Position numbers and translations under genes: made by a program. From assembly GCA_050084515.1 (NCBI GenBank), contig CM114272.1:37138001-37202000 (forward strand): 64,000 bases of DNA. The letters are read 5' to 3'. The notes under the pieces are model-generated. The model was not told where the DNA came from. It worked only from the letters and a program-made list of their open reading frames with translations, and ran no database searches. Source of the DNA: Blasia pusilla. Lineage: Eukaryota > Marchantiophyta > Marchantiopsida > Blasiales. Of the stretch, positions 15,031-27,500 are shown piece after piece. Numbering within the stretch: the stretch's first letter is position 1; each line of letters starts with the position of its first letter.

Positions 15031-16199
15031 TCTAGTTTTTGGCTTACTAAGATGTGACAACTTCATCTTCCTTCTTTTCTAGATATATTTGATTGTAGGG
15101 AGCCTCGTGACATGAAGGGTATTCATGTTATTTGATTTGCATATGGAGAAGAACAAATCGCATTCAATGCTATGGTCAAAGAGACAATAATATCAATTGT
15201 TCATACTTCACGGGTTTTTTGGGCAAGAGCAACTAACTTGTTCTTCCTTGATAGGAAAAAGCCATCTCTTATTAACAAATTGATATAATTATGCATCAAG
15301 GTGACTTTTTTTGTTGGATAATATTGTGGTTTTTTGTTCTACATTTTCTTGTTAAGTGTGTGGAGATGTTCATACAAAAGGTTCCTTAGTTGATATAACA
15401 TCAAAATTGAAAAAGTTAAGTTACGCAATGAGATATGTGATCAATGGCTTTATATCTTTTGTAATTGAAGTTTTTGGATACTTACATATTTTTTTTATAC
15501 TTCTTCAAAACATGCTTTCACCATCCCCTCAAGAATTTTCAACTCAACCTTTCTCTCTCTATCATCAATATTTATTGTCGACAAGGAATCATAGTGGCAT
15601 CACGATATGCATTGATGCAACTAGTCATTGATGCATTCTAGTGATTATTCAAGTCAACTTTAGGAAAATTGGTTGGTGAAATTGTGACCATTCATCTTGC
15701 AATGAATTCATATATGACCAACCCCTAGTATCCGTGCAATATTTGCTTAGCACCTAAGTCATTGAATCGTCATTGGTTTTTTTTTCTTATTTTCATTTGG
15801 ATTATTGCCACATCTTTTTTCATAAGTTTTTGCATGATTTTTTACTTTCCTTGTTCTCTCAATAAACTTGTTTATACTATAAAGTGTGGAAACTAAAATT
15901 TAGGATTGCAAAGTCAATAATTTATTATTATCCGAATATATCTTGACCCGCCCTACTCCCTTACGTGTAGATGTGGCTCAATTAATTCTACATTATTGTA
16001 ATTGTAATAAATAGTCTAGAATTTTACAATCCCGAAAGGAAAAGTGCAAGTCATGAGACTCGAGAGTGACACGTCATGAAGCTAGCTAGCTATTCTGAAT
16101 ATTTCTTCGTCTCTCTGGATGGACATGAAAAGAAATCTTTTTAAGTTAATAAGTAGAAAAATAATGGGTTTACTTATTTAATGTCCGAAAGGGACAAAG
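15031..16199. other. AT-rich stretch without a recognised gene
   Basis: Short protein-like stretches occur (for example around 15356-15500), but there are no motifs I can place. It may hold decayed transposon sequence. Confidence 0.3.
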
Positions 16200-16828
16200 G
16201 CAGATACGTCTGGCAGAGATCTAAATAAAGGAATGGGGAAGATCTGGTGTCAGCGCGTTTATCGTGCGGTCTAGAAAATAGCGAAAAAGGCTTCGCGTGA
16301 GACAATTCGCGTTGGGGGATGTGGATTTACTGGTTTGATGTCTGCCATGCCATGGCATGCGGCTCCAGCCAGCCACACAGACGGACTGAGAACTGGCTAT
16401 ACTTGGGACCATAGCGCCAAGCTACGCAGTAGGAGGATCAGGGTCGGTCGGTCGGTAGTCCTGGGACTCCGGGATACACCATCGTTCCCCCGTCGAAAAG
16501 CTGCCGTCGGTTCATTACACCGCGCAGTAGTCGCGAAGACTACTCTACTACGAAGTCTGACCCCCGATCGGGTAAGACATGCTAAAGTTAGAGAGCTAGT
16601 TCCCCCCCGCCAGTTGGGCGCTTGCCCGGGCCTTGCCGCTTCGGGGGTCGTCCGTCAGTCCCGCTGTCCGTGTCTGTAGTTGACGCCTGACTTCACCGCT
16701 GGTTCCCGTCCGACAGTAGTCAGATCGACTGAGGGTCTGACAACTCTGCTTCACTGCACCTAAGGAGTCTCTAGTTTAGCGAGCGCTTGTAATGGGAGAA
16801 AGCTGTATTGGCTTTATACAGCGCTTAT
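16200..16828. other. GC-rich island without a recognised gene
   Basis: G, C and CpG rise sharply from about 16220 to 16760. A 115-residue open frame on the plus strand is rich in Arg, Ala and Pro and has no motif, as expected for chance frames in GC-rich DNA. It may be a promoter island. Confidence 0.3.
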
Positions 16829-16847
16829 AGAGAGAGAGAGAGAGAGA
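16829..16847. repeat. Short (AG)n tract
   Basis: About nine AG dinucleotides at the edge of the GC-rich island. Confidence 0.8.
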
Positions 16848-19800
16848 TTGGGGGACGGGCGTCTCCAGCTTTTGACACCTCCCTTTAGCCCGCCCGCCTT
16901 TAGCACTGCGCCGCTGCCGCACATGGTCGGCTAAAAGGAAAGAATCTTCTAAGGGCATCGTTCAAGTTCTCGGGGGTTTCTACTATTTTAGTTGCGTTTG
17001 ATTGCGTTTCACAGGAATTCTACAATTTCTTTGGGTGGTTTTCTTCCTCTTTCCAGTGAGAGGAGGCTCCAGAGGTACTATCTAGCTCCAAGAGTTTGTG
17101 TAATTATTACACACTCGTGTCGTTTTTCATAGTTATGGGATTGTCGGCTTAGGAGTTTTGATCGTTTGTTGTTTTTTTCTTTGTAAGGGGTGAGTGTTTT
17201 GGCCAAAGAGGACGTGGTCACATGCCATGACAGGTATTGTCAAGTTTTGATTGTCCTTCTTTGCAATTCAAGGTGTCGGTTTTGGGCCAAACAAGACGTT
17301 GTTGCACACGAGCAAAGATCGCTGTTTTGGAACAAGGGAGCTGTTTTGGCCCACACGCCGTCGTCATGTTCCTGTCAAGATTTGTTACGACTCTTTCGCC
17401 CAATGCACTCCTAGGCACACTTGTTGGAGCTTTGTGAATGAATAATTACTACTAAGTAATGATCCATACAATCTAGTTTGGAAATTTAGGGTGGTGTCTT
17501 GAGTAATTGTTCGATATTCCTTTTCCCCCCAAATAATAAAAGAGGGGCTGTAGAGTACAAATGAAGGCATGCTAAAAAATAAAATAGTTTTGCTGAAATT
17601 CGATTAGGAGTAAGACGGAGCTAGAGACAATGCATCGCGCTAAATAACTTAAATGATGAAAGAAGAAAACTTTTTTTATAATAAAGTGGATAGTAAGAAA
17701 CTCTGTAAAGTGAAAAGAAGATTATAAATTCGTTTTCGTGAAAAAAATTGATGTTTCTGTAAGGAGTTAAAAAAATGGACCGGGATTATTTACCGGTGAA
17801 GTTAAATAAGTAACCGAGCCGTGGAAGCTGTGGTTACAAAGAGGTGAGGGGGAGGACATTTGTCCACAGAAAAAGAGGGCACGAGTGTAATCCCCAGCAG
17901 CTGCCCGGAGCTCATGACGAGGAGGATGATTCGGTCCATCTTCGAAAGATTCAAAGTTCAACGTCCGTCCGTTCGTTCCGTCCATTCTTTTCTTTCTTCT
18001 TTCCGTCCATGCTTTTTTTTTTCTCTCTCTTTTGCCCGGAGTCCTTATTCCACGTGGTAAACCAACTCGTCCCTAAAGCGAGTTGAAGTAAATAACGTGA
18101 GTCGGATTACAAATGGATATGAAAATCATCAAAACTCAAAATACATACGAAAATTAAAAATATATTCTTTTTGGAGATTTTTTTCATTTTTCAAATTATT
18201 ATTTTATCTAAACTTGGAGTTTCTGACCAATAAGATCATTTTCCTTTTGAATAAGAATTAATTTTCAATTTTTTTAAATAAATTATTTTTTTAAATTAAA
18301 AGATAATTTAATCTCGTGCATGTATTAACGAGAAAATTTATTTTCCTAACGCTCATTCATTTGGAGAGGATGACCCATCTTAGTATGGAAGAAAATGGGA
18401 AAAGTTTATTCGTCCATCAGAAAAGGAAATGAATATTGAGATTTCGAGACCATCACCGAAAAGAGGAAAAAAATTCATAAACTCTAATATCACCTCTAAA
18501 TAATTATAACATCAGTAGTTGCCCTTGCAATTCAAGTTACCCATCATTTTTCTAAAATATGATACCATAACCAATCTCCAAAATCTATTTGTAAATAACC
18601 CTAAATATAGGGGATGTCTCACACAAGCATAGCAAGACATGTTATATGATAACATGTTGGTGCTCGGTGATGCTCAGATTTAAAAATATCTCCAATTTTC
18701 ATTTCTCTTCTTCAGTTAATTTAATTATTTTTTCTTTAAAATAAATGACATGTGTCCACATCATAAAAATACGTAGAGAACGGTCAACTTATGAGGTTTA
18801 TTCTAACCCCATCCTCTTTTTATTTTAATTAGTGAGAATGCTCCTGCGATGCACTGACATCAAATTTTAATTATTTTTAAATAAGAATGTCTAATTTCAC
18901 ACCCAACCTGCGTTCACTAAAATTCGAGTCTGCGACTTTCCAATCCTCTAGCCTTCAACCCATGAATGCTCCACACTGTCCACCACGGCGGGTAGAAGAT
19001 ATAGTCTCTACTTATACAACAATTTTTAATGCAGATCCTATGTGATCCTCATTAGAAAGTTTGTGAATTAATGGCGTGCATGGGACTTGCTTGTCTTCAA
19101 TCCAAAGCACTTCCAGGAATACACTCTCCAACCAATGAAGAATATGACCCTCTCCAACCAATTTTCCCACCTTGGCTCTTCGCCTGTCGCTCAGAAAGTT
19201 GGAACCATGCTATCGAACTTGCTACGGCACAACCAAAACACACAAGGCCGTCGTTCGGAAGACCCATTCAACTTTGAGTAAACTTTCAGGGGCAGGAGTA
19301 ATGAAATACAGGTGTGCGAGAGGAGGTGAACGTAAGGTCCACAATGGTAGTCTCTGGGGTCCATCTGGAGCTCAACCTTCATTTTCTCATGATTTAGAGA
19401 GGGATAGTAGCTAGTGAGCAAGTTAGCTAAATCAGAATCTGGTAACGACGATGGTAAAGCATGCATCGGACCGGAAGAGAGGTGAATGTTGGCTCATAAT
19501 TACGACAAGATCTGACTTGGCACCCACCAGGAAAATTTTGTTAGAAGACCTGGATAATGCATAGCTGGTCCGACTTGTCCATAGTCATAGCTCACCTAAG
19601 AAAAATCAAATCTGAGAAATGCGCAGAGCTAAAAATTCACATCTATAGACATCGTTCTCCGATCGTTCCATCGATATGAGCCCCAGTGTCTGTCCAGCGT
19701 TCAAAAACCGTGAGGAGGGTTATTTGCAGAACGCTTCATATTCTTGTTCACGCTAATTATGAGCTGATCGCGTGAATTAAACCAATTCATCTCTTGGTTA

Positions 19801-19894
19801 GCCTTTCAGTGACCGGATTGCAAGTTGTAGGTTGAATCCGAGGGCACCCTCAAAATCCTGCTCGTTTGTCTAAGATTGGATACAACGTGCAGCT
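16848..19894. other. Non-coding stretch, no gene recognised
   Basis: Mixed composition, becoming AT-rich from about 18100 to 18900. A short GTCC-type tract lies at 17962-17985. No open frame carries a recognisable domain and no LTR-start segment is found just upstream of the LTR body that begins at 19895. Confidence 0.35.
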
Positions 19895-20384
19895 TGTCAC
19901 ATCTTATTTTGACGTAGGTAGAGTTCTATCGCGTCAACGGCATAGAGAGTCAACAGGCTGTTAGGGTCTAACTTCGTCTCGAGATGTCGGATGACGTTGG
20001 CAAAAATCTGTTGTTTCGGGAACGTCATTTTTGGCGATTTCCCTACTTTGGTTTTTAGTCCGTCAGGTGACCTATTGACCAAGTCAACAATCACCTGGTA
20101 ACCTGTGCACATAGGTTACTGTTGGTAGGGCCATTTTGGGGGGAAAGGCTCTTCCCAAGGGTATAAGAGTGAGGAAGATGGCTTTCCCAAGCCATCTTTC
20201 TCATGTTGAGCCTTAGGAGTGCCTCTCTTGCATAAACGTGTGTGGGTGTGTAGGAGTTACTAGTTAGGGTGCTAGCGTCCGGATTTCCTCATAGCGGAGG
20301 GTGGATGTGGTTCAATATGCCGATGTAGATTCATGAGTGGAGTTTTAGGCCGGGAGAGCCATTTTTACTACTCTTGATTTTACA
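19895..20384 (+). repeat. 5' LTR body of copy C
   Basis: The segment starts TGTCACATC and ends GATTTTACA, so it has TGT...ACA ends. The same sequence recurs, truncated, at 24938-25180 downstream and, split by an insertion, at 35009-36772. Internal landmarks are gggtataagagtgag and ctttctcatgttgag. In a cDNA-primed element the 3' LTR should start right after the polypurine tract, which here lies before 24775, so the full LTR may include an extra 160-bp start segment missing at this end. Confidence 0.8.
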
Positions 20385-21960
20385 TGAGAAAGATGCGAGG
20401 GGGAAGGGAATTCGTTGTTTGCAGGTAGGAAAGCGAGTTGCCTCGGTGGGGAGCCTCTAGAGACGCGTGGGTGGTGTTGTGTGGCATTTTGTGTGTTGTT
20501 TTTTGTTCGAAAGGTTGTGCTGCTCATTTTTCTCAGATTTTTGCGGGTAATGGATTAGAGTAGAGCAATGGCAAAGTGGCGTACAAGGTGCTTGAGTGTA
20601 GCACAAAGTGTAGCATTGACGGAAGAACGGCGGATGTCGGGAAGGAGAGGGAAAGGAGGGCTTTTCCTTGCAGCCACCGAGGGGGCTGTTAAGTGAAGAC
20701 GGCTAGCTAGGTCGCGGCTGAGTAAGGGTTAGGTCGCACACAGTCAAGGAAGATGGGCAAGAATTTGGGAGGGGCTCCAAGGGGATGCGAGCCCAAAGGC
20801 TGCAAGCCGCAAGAGTTAGTGCTAGAGCGGGCAGCTAGGTGGGGTTCAGTGCATAAGATAGTGCACGGAGCCATTATGGCTCTAGAATGTGCCCGGGAGG
20901 TGTAGAGGGAGTAATGAGGCCGGGGTGTCGTGGATAGGGTGGCGTGCCACTTCCATGCTGGAGAATCCACAGGTCAAGGAGCGGAAGGAGGTTGGGGTCC
21001 AAGTCCTTAACGGAGTAGGCTGTGAGCACGCTAGGGAGATCGGGAGCAAAGTTTCAAGAACGCGGGCTGGGATTTAGTAGGCCAGAGCTACGTAGTTTGG
21101 GAGAATGACGTAGTTAAAGCCAAAGGTGGTAAGCAAGCTTACGTAGTCGAGGTCGACATGGTTGGGGGCTAAACCTAGTAGAGCCAGACAGACTTGAGGC
21201 TATAGTTGGGAGTCATGACGGGAGTTTTCTTGGGCGCTATGGACAACGAGCGAGATGGATTATGCACACTAATAGTTTGTGGTAGAGAGTTGACGATGGA
21301 GTGTTAGTTTGCTGATGCCGATGGGTAGTGAGCATTTGCTGACGGGAGGTTTGACGTATTGGTCGAGGAGAGTGTTGTGCTGCGGAGGTTGCCGCACCAC
21401 ATGGAGGAGTGAGTGTTGACGGTGCCGTAAGTTGGAGGGCATGATCAGGTTATCCATTCGAGTCCCTTTCCTTGCACTTATCTTATGTGATTGAGAGTGT
21501 TGGGTATCGGGTAGTTGTTGGTGCTAGATGGGTGCAGTGATGGTGACGAGTGTAGATTCCTTTCATGTGTAGCATGTTGGTGGATATTCGGCAGTTGCCA
21601 AGTAGGGGTCGCATTTATGACCCGAGAGTGTCAATAGTTTAGGTGAGTTAGTTGGGAAGCTCAAGGTGAGCCTGAGTGTTGAGTGTGCGTGAGGCCGGGT
21701 GTGTCATCACGGGATTGGCATTAGCATAGGTGAGCTAGTGAGGAGTGTGGGAGACTCTTGGTGAGTCAGAGTGCTTGAGCGGATGAGACAGGGTTATCAT
21801 CTCGGCGTTCTTCCAAGGTTTGGAAGAACGGGGTAGAACAAGAAGTGGTAGTGGAGTGACACGGAGTGGAGTGAGCTATTGAGGGGTTTTGAGTGAGGAA
21901 CCGCCTTGACTCCCATTCGTGGCTGGATTGTCATCACTAGACATCAAATTTGGTGACGAG
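20385..21960 (+). other. 5' leader of copy C
   Basis: Lies between the 5' LTR and gag. No coding motif. No canonical plant initiator-tRNA primer-binding site (TGGTATCAGAGC) follows the LTR; the sequence after the LTR end is tgagaaagatgcgag. Long leaders are also seen in copies A and B, about 1.5 kb each. Confidence 0.55.
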
Positions 21961-23940
21961 ATCTTGGACGGGGACGGTGATACGTGGAGAGAGATGGACA
22001 ACATGGGCCATCGGGGCATGTATCATTTCTCTGGTGCGGAAGGCATCATAGATCTTGACGATTTCATCCATGAGTTTGACACGTGGTGCGACTTCTAGGA
22101 GATACGGACCCCTACGCGGTTCAACCCTTTTATGGCATGGAAGGGGTTGTTCTAGCACTTGGAGGGTTCGCCAATGGATGACTACATGGAGTTCCGATCT
22201 CTATACTCTATAGAGATTGATGCTTGGAGGGTGTATTGGGTTTTAGGGTATGTGTCCACGAGTGGCCGCGAGGCGTATGATGGGATAGTGAGAGCAGAGA
22301 GACCTTCACCATCAGGCCGGGGACTAGATGGAGAGGATGGCAGTGAGAGTGGTGAGAGTGGTGAGGTGGAAGAGACCTCTCGTGGTAGAGGACTACCGAG
22401 TTCAATCCTACAGTGGAGTTCTTCCAAAAATTGGGGAGGAGCTACCAAGGCATACGGACCGACAAGCTGAAGAGTCCAAAGGATTTTCAGCGGAGATTGG
22501 ATGAGAGTCTAAGGGAGGCGTTCACGCGCATGCGATGATTGATTGTTGCCACATATGGGATGACTAAGGCGCAGGCAGTATAGTATTGGTACGGGGTGCT
22601 GGACAAGGAGCTACGGAGGAGATTTTGGGATGCAATATTCCTTCACATGACGAAGCCCACATTGAAGGTGGTCTTCGAGTTGTCTGAGGGGGTAGAGCTC
22701 AACATGAGTGAAGAGCATGTGGTGACCACGGGATTTGATGGGTCGATGAGTAGGAGTTTAGGGTTTAGGTGTCTGAGCATGCACCAGTACCACGGGAGCA
22801 AGCCGGTGGGCCCAAAGAGCAGGGCGGGTATTGTGAGCCAATGAGGCAACGGCCCGTACCGACATATGTTTCCCAGCAGGGACCAAGGTTGGCTTGTTGG
22901 ACGTATGGTGGGTCATACAGGTAGAAGGACTGCCCACAACATGGGAGAGGGCCACGGGCACCTCCGATTGCTTAGGAGCCACTGAGGATGGTCCCACCAT
23001 AGTTTCACTGCGATCATTGTCATCGATATGGTCACACTAGGGATAGGTGTTATGATCTTCGCCGGGAGGTACGTCCAAAGGTAGGCACATGACTTGGAGG
23101 TGAGAGAGTTGGTGGAGATTGAGTACTGGGTGATTGTGGTGGTAGAGTGCCATCAGTATTCACAAGAGATGGAGGACGTGCACTCGATGCAATGCTCCTT
23201 ACACGCATCGATCAGTTGGAGCAAAGGATTGCTACCATGATGATGATGCAGCTACGGGCAGGCTTGGAGCTGAGAGTAGGTAGTGTGGCGCCAACCTCCA
23301 CATCTTACCACGATGCTCGTGAGGTTTCTACGAGGATGGGATTTATGTGTAGTGCAGCTCAGGTTTAGGTTGCTGCGGTGGTGGCTCGAGGTATTGCGAG
23401 AGTAACCAAGCCATCAAGAGGTGGGGTTGAGATTGACCCATAGGAGGGGACCGATGGGCGGTAGTCTAGGGTTCCCAAGTCGTTCACATTTTTGGAGGCA
23501 CTTCATACACTATTGATGATGCCTTGACAACCAAAAGTACCCATGGGTGAGGTAGGTGTGTCAACGTCACGAGGAGTTGGATACACATCTCCTATGCCGG
23601 CTCCAGTGGAGCGAATGTTGACCACATTGTTGGAGGTGGCCACTAGGGTGAGTCAGACTCTGTTGATTTCCGCCATGGAGTTAGCGACATTGGAAGTTGG
23701 ACCAACGGAGGTATTCTCATTGGCCACCACGTTGTGTGAGCGTGGAGAGCTGACTGCCTCTCGTTTAGAGGTAGTTGAGGAGGTGGTGGACTTGCCCTCA
23801 GAGCAGGTGTTCGGGACGTTCTCCAGTGAGTCATGGCATGCGGCGGCGGCGAAGTTGGTAGATATGCCAGATTTTTTGGCCATAGAGCGAGCCATGATCA
23901 CACCATATGTGGTGTTGTTTGGTAGTGTCCCATAGGTACG
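21961..23940 (+). pseudogene. Copy C gag with two zinc knuckles
   Basis: The frame around 21990-22260 (FSGAEGIIDLDDFIHEFDTWCD ... HLEGSPMDDYMEFRSLY) aligns by eye with the gag of copies A and B (VVGTIELHDFIAEFRSWCD, APMDDYHEFSHRY). The knuckle region near 22885-23050 has a degraded first knuckle (CWTYGGSYR*KDC) and an intact second CCHC (HCHRYGHTRDRC preceded by C-D). A post-knuckle region with a short helical segment (LLTRIDQLEQRIATMMMMQ) follows. Several in-frame stops and one or more frameshifts make it non-functional. The protein would package element RNA. Confidence 0.75.
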
Positions 23941-24690
23941 CTGCACCACCCGCAACGCATCCTACTTGATTTGGGAGCCCAATCCTTGATGTTAGGGAAG
24001 GCGGCGTGTTTGGCGTTGGGGTTACGAAAAGGCGACATCGAGCATTGTCCCTTTCAGATATAGACCTCTATTGGGGGTGTATCACCCACACAGTACATGA
24101 CTCGACAGGAGTTGGTGGTTAGACTTCAGCCAGAGCATGAATTGGATAGTGCAATGGTGCGCACTCGAGCGATTACAACACCGGCAGAGTCGTATGATGT
24201 GTTGGTAAGGAGTATAGTGTTGTATCCTTTTGGTTTCATCTTGGATTTTTGGGAGGAGACAGTTTCTTATCGTCCAAGGTGATGGACGGGTGAGCCATCT
24301 ATCGGTGTTATTTGCAGGGAGTAGTGGTGGTCAACCACGTTAGGATATACTGACCACGTTGGTAGCATTCATATGTGGTGTTAGCTGATCAGGAGGGTTT
24401 GGGGAGAGGAACACACGTGCGGAGGACATTCCTGTAGCGGATAGTCCCACGGAGAGATATGCCAGGGTGGGTGTCTCTTCCCATGGTGCAAAGTTGCTTT
24501 ATTATTTTTGGGAACAAGCGTTGAGATGCGTGGAGTGCAGACAAGCTTGTGAGGCAGGCGTGGAGCCATGCCTATGTTTGGAGCAGGGTACGAGAGTGTT
24601 AGATCTATTCGGAGGGATCAACACGGCGGGTTGCTGCAGTGTGGCAGTGTGGCAATGTTACGGGGACAATAGCATTGATGGTGCTAGATG
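23941..24690 (+). pseudogene. Copy C protease, linker and truncated methyltransferase (motif I only)
   Basis: The protease frame reads ILLDLGAQSLMLGKA, with the active-site DSGA changed to DLGA, then AESYDVLVRSIVLYPFG. The linker contains EDIPVADSPTERYA. At 24590-24630 it reads GTRVLDLFGGINTAG, the S-adenosylmethionine-binding motif I of C5-cytosine methyltransferases. Soon after, near 24660-24690, the sequence jumps to the 3' end of the element, so catalytic motifs IV-X, reverse transcriptase, RNase H and integrase are deleted. This shows that a second LTR family had the same methyltransferase. Confidence 0.7.
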
Positions 24691-25180
24691 TGTATAGGAT
24701 GGTAGATCATGTCAGGTACATAGGTGTTTACTATCTCGAGTTAGGGAGACCCAACTTCTAGCTAAGGGGATGGTTGTGGGGTCCCTTTGTATATGCATGA
24801 GTATATTTTGTTTATGTATGGATCTACCTGTATGTTGGGGAAGATCGATGTTGTGTGGTGTGTAGATATGACCAGCGATGTGGATTGTGTACCGATCGCA
24901 CAATTGTGAGCGATGCGATGTATATGTGCACGGCAGTTGTCACATCTTATTTTGATGTAGGTACAGTTCTATGGCATGGACGACATAGAGAGTGAGCGGG
25001 ATGTTCGGGTCTTACTTCTTCCCAAGATGTCGAATGAGGTTGGCGACATGCCTGTTGTGTCGGGAACGTTGTTTATCGCTATTTCCCTATTTTGGTTTTA
25101 GTCCGTCATGTGACCCATTGACCGAGTCAATGATCACCCGATAACGTGTGCACGCAGGTTACCGTTGGTAGGGCTATTTC
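24691..25180 (+). repeat. Copy C polypurine tract and truncated 3' LTR
   Basis: A purine-rich block (agctaaggggatggt) ends at about 24774. From 24775 (TGTGGGGTCCC) a 163-bp segment leads to TGTCACATC at 24938, which matches the LTR body at 19895 and runs to about 25180, where the match ends at ggctattt. Position of the polypurine tract suggests the LTR proper begins at 24775. Confidence 0.75.
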
Positions 25181-25824
25181 AAGGTTGAGTAATTAGTGCT
25201 ACATATGGAGGAGCGGGTGGAGATGTTTCCGCCTGCAGGCACTCCACTTGAGGCTTTGACAAGAGGCACGGTTGAACCGGATGGAACAACCACTCTAACT
25301 CGAAACAGGAGAGAGACGGTGACGAATGCTCACATGCGCCGCAAGAAATGGAGCAGAGAGGAACAAGATACTCAACTTTAAAATTATGCTAAGAGCAGGC
25401 ACACTTACTAAGATGCGGGAGAAGAAATTTGGGCCAATAGGTGTACATGTAAATGGCTTGCACCATTCTTGTGACTTGTCCGTCAAAATCCAGAATATGA
25501 GACATCGGCGTGAAACAAAAGATTCGGCGGCCTCTGGATCCCAAAAGAGTGGGACTTTGGGAGAGCAGCAAGAGGAGTATGATTGGGCGGAATCGTACAC
25601 TGGTTGAATTTTTTAAGTACAAGGAGATGTTTGGGGATATAGAGCTCGAAGCGAATGATAGTGCGAGCCCTTCCAACTTCAACTTGAGAGCGCAGGATCT
25701 TGCTTACTTCCATTAGGATCGGCTTTGAGTGAGCTTGCTTGTTATCTTTGAGCTTAGAGAGAGTTTGCAACAATCGCGCGCTTGCTGCCTTTGCTTCAAC
25801 ATGATCGGCCTTGAGAGATCGTGC
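25181..25824 (+). other. Unclassified, coding-like remnant
   Basis: Two overlapping plus-strand frames are protein-like: 25326-25607 (KKFGPIGVHVNGLHH, RHRRETKDSAASGSQKSG) and 25510-25716 (VEFFKYKEMFGDIELEAND). They could be one gene with a frameshift near 25600 or chance. No family recognised. Opposite-strand frames have similar length, so confidence is low. Confidence 0.2.
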
Positions 25825-25956
25825 GCATACACATCGCTACACAACATACATCGCTGTCAACGAATATGCACACAAACACGCACGATACCATGCTAACTCT
25901 TGGCATCCAAACAACAAGATGATAAGTACCAAAATATCTCCAATGGCCGCAGGTAA
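25825..25956 (-). repeat. Copy A 3' LTR-start segment
   Basis: On the minus strand this begins with a ggagatattttggtactt-type string and runs to a cgatgtgtatgcgcacga-type string, matching 47442-47552 and 48069-48194 of copy B. It is fused directly to integrase coding sequence at LPAAIGDI, so a deletion removed the end of integrase, the PHD-like finger and the polypurine tract. The LTR body that should follow is absent. Confidence 0.7.
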
Positions 25957-26665
25957 ATCTGGCTCTCGGCCATAAAGTAGCAAGTACACTGAGAAAGACG
26001 TTAAAGATGCCTGCCTGTTGAATTTGTATCCCATCGCCAACCACAACAACTAGAGGTCCCAATCTCTTAGGTGACCTCTCTGTAAGCCATACTTGCGCAA
26101 TCCTCTCTTCACCATTTGCAAAACCCTATCCGCTAGTCCATCCACCCGAGGATGATCTCGCAAAGTGATGCGGTGGTCGATCAGCGCTTGATCACACAAG
26201 GCCTGAAACTCCCTTCGAAACTATGTACCCTTGTCTGTCAACACCTTAGATGGTGCGCCGGAATGATTCAGCACTCAATCTAGGAAGGCATATGCTACTC
26301 CCTCACTCGCTTTGTTAGGCAATGCAACCAACTCTATCCACTTCAAGAAGTGCTTGACCATCACCAACACATAACCACTATCGCGCTCCATCAAAGGTAA
26401 AGGTCCTGAAAAATCCAAACTCCATCTATAACCTAAACCCATGATCGGAAGTAGATGCAACTGTGGAGTTGGAGCATTGAACGATGTTGGGACCTGATCA
26501 CAAACCATGCATCTGGAAACAAACTGTTGAACATCAGTCTGCATGCCTCACCACCAATACTATATCTAGAGCAAGTTATATGTCCGCTTCACTCCAAAAT
26601 GCCCCAACTCCTCGTGGGCATGATGCATCAAATGTGCTCTCTGTGAAGGATGATGCACTACATGT
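25957..26665 (-). pseudogene. Copy A integrase
   Basis: The zinc-binding part reads HAHEELGHFGVKRTYNLL followed by C-x2-C in CMVCDQV, and the catalytic core has LDFSGPLPL and YVLVMVKHFLKWIEL. The region of the second Asp and the Glu lies beyond stops at about 26270-26100. The end (LLYGREPDLPA) is fused to the LTR-start segment, so the C-terminal domain is missing. The stop facing B's intact CAG at the LQLPW motif is TAG, consistent with C-to-T decay. Confidence 0.8.
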
Positions 26666-27500
26666 ACTCTACCATCCTCCCAAACTCCCAACACATGTGT
26701 CTCCTCCCACCGGCACCGTCTAGCTTGCTGTAGGATCCGATCCCACTCTCTTGCATCCATTGTGCTCGTGACGCTACCACTCCGCAGGTACGCCAAGACC
26801 ACTCCATTGTCGTGAATGTCTCGTCCATATGTCGTCTCCTCACCGGCCTCTAGATCTAAGGACTCTCCATTAGACCTTGCCATCAAAGTCTCAGTAATAT
26901 GCCTCTCCATAGCCAACAAGCCCAAATAGGCTGACGCGTGCCATCTTGGCACCAACTCCTCATCACTCTCCCTATGCCATAGAGCTCCAATCGCATCTTG
27001 CTGACTCGGGCATGGGTTATGTCTCAAACCATCTACATCCTGGTTGAGCGTCCAAGGTCTATGCACCACCTGGAAATCATTCTCTTGCAACAATAGAGCC
27101 CACCTCGCAAGCTTCCCTGTAAGCTTTTCTGAGTGCATCAACCACTTAAGTGGCTGATGATCAGTAATAATGGTATAGGGGTTGCCGAATAGATAACACT
27201 TGAAATGTGCGACAGCCCACACTGCAGCCAAGCACTCACCCTCATACAAGCTATACTTTGCCTTTGCAGCGTTTTTGAGCGACTACCATAAGCCACCACA
27301 AACTCTCTACCCTCATCGTCATGTTGGGTGAGCACGGCTCCAAGCCCCAACATGCTCCAATCGGTATGCAAATGGAAAAGACGTCCCCTCATCGGTGACC
27401 TCAATATGGGCACGGACGTAAATCGTTCCTTGAGCAGCTGAAATGCTCTCTCTTGCTTATCCCCCCAATGCCACTCCGGATCCATCTTGGTCAGCAAGGT
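26666..27500 (-). pseudogene. Copy A RNase H and connection to integrase
   Basis: The open frame 27249-26566 starts MYEGECLAAVWAVAHFKCYLF and contains TIITDHQPLKWLM and a long HRPWTLNQDVDGLRHNPC stretch, typical of Ty3 RNase H (TDHKPL box) and the tether before integrase. Upstream, FHLHTDWSMLGLGAVLTQHDD gives the catalytic Asp. A frameshift near 27260 separates the two parts. Confidence 0.8.

Noticed and set aside
20385-20420. tRNA primer-binding site after the copy C LTR (and after the copy B LTR at 38462)
   Set aside because: Neither sequence matches the usual initiator-tRNA site, and I could not match another tRNA by eye with confidence.
25326-25716. Single gene joining two overlapping frames
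   Set aside because: It would need an unsupported frameshift, and opposite-strand frames are equally long; kept only as an unclassified remnant.
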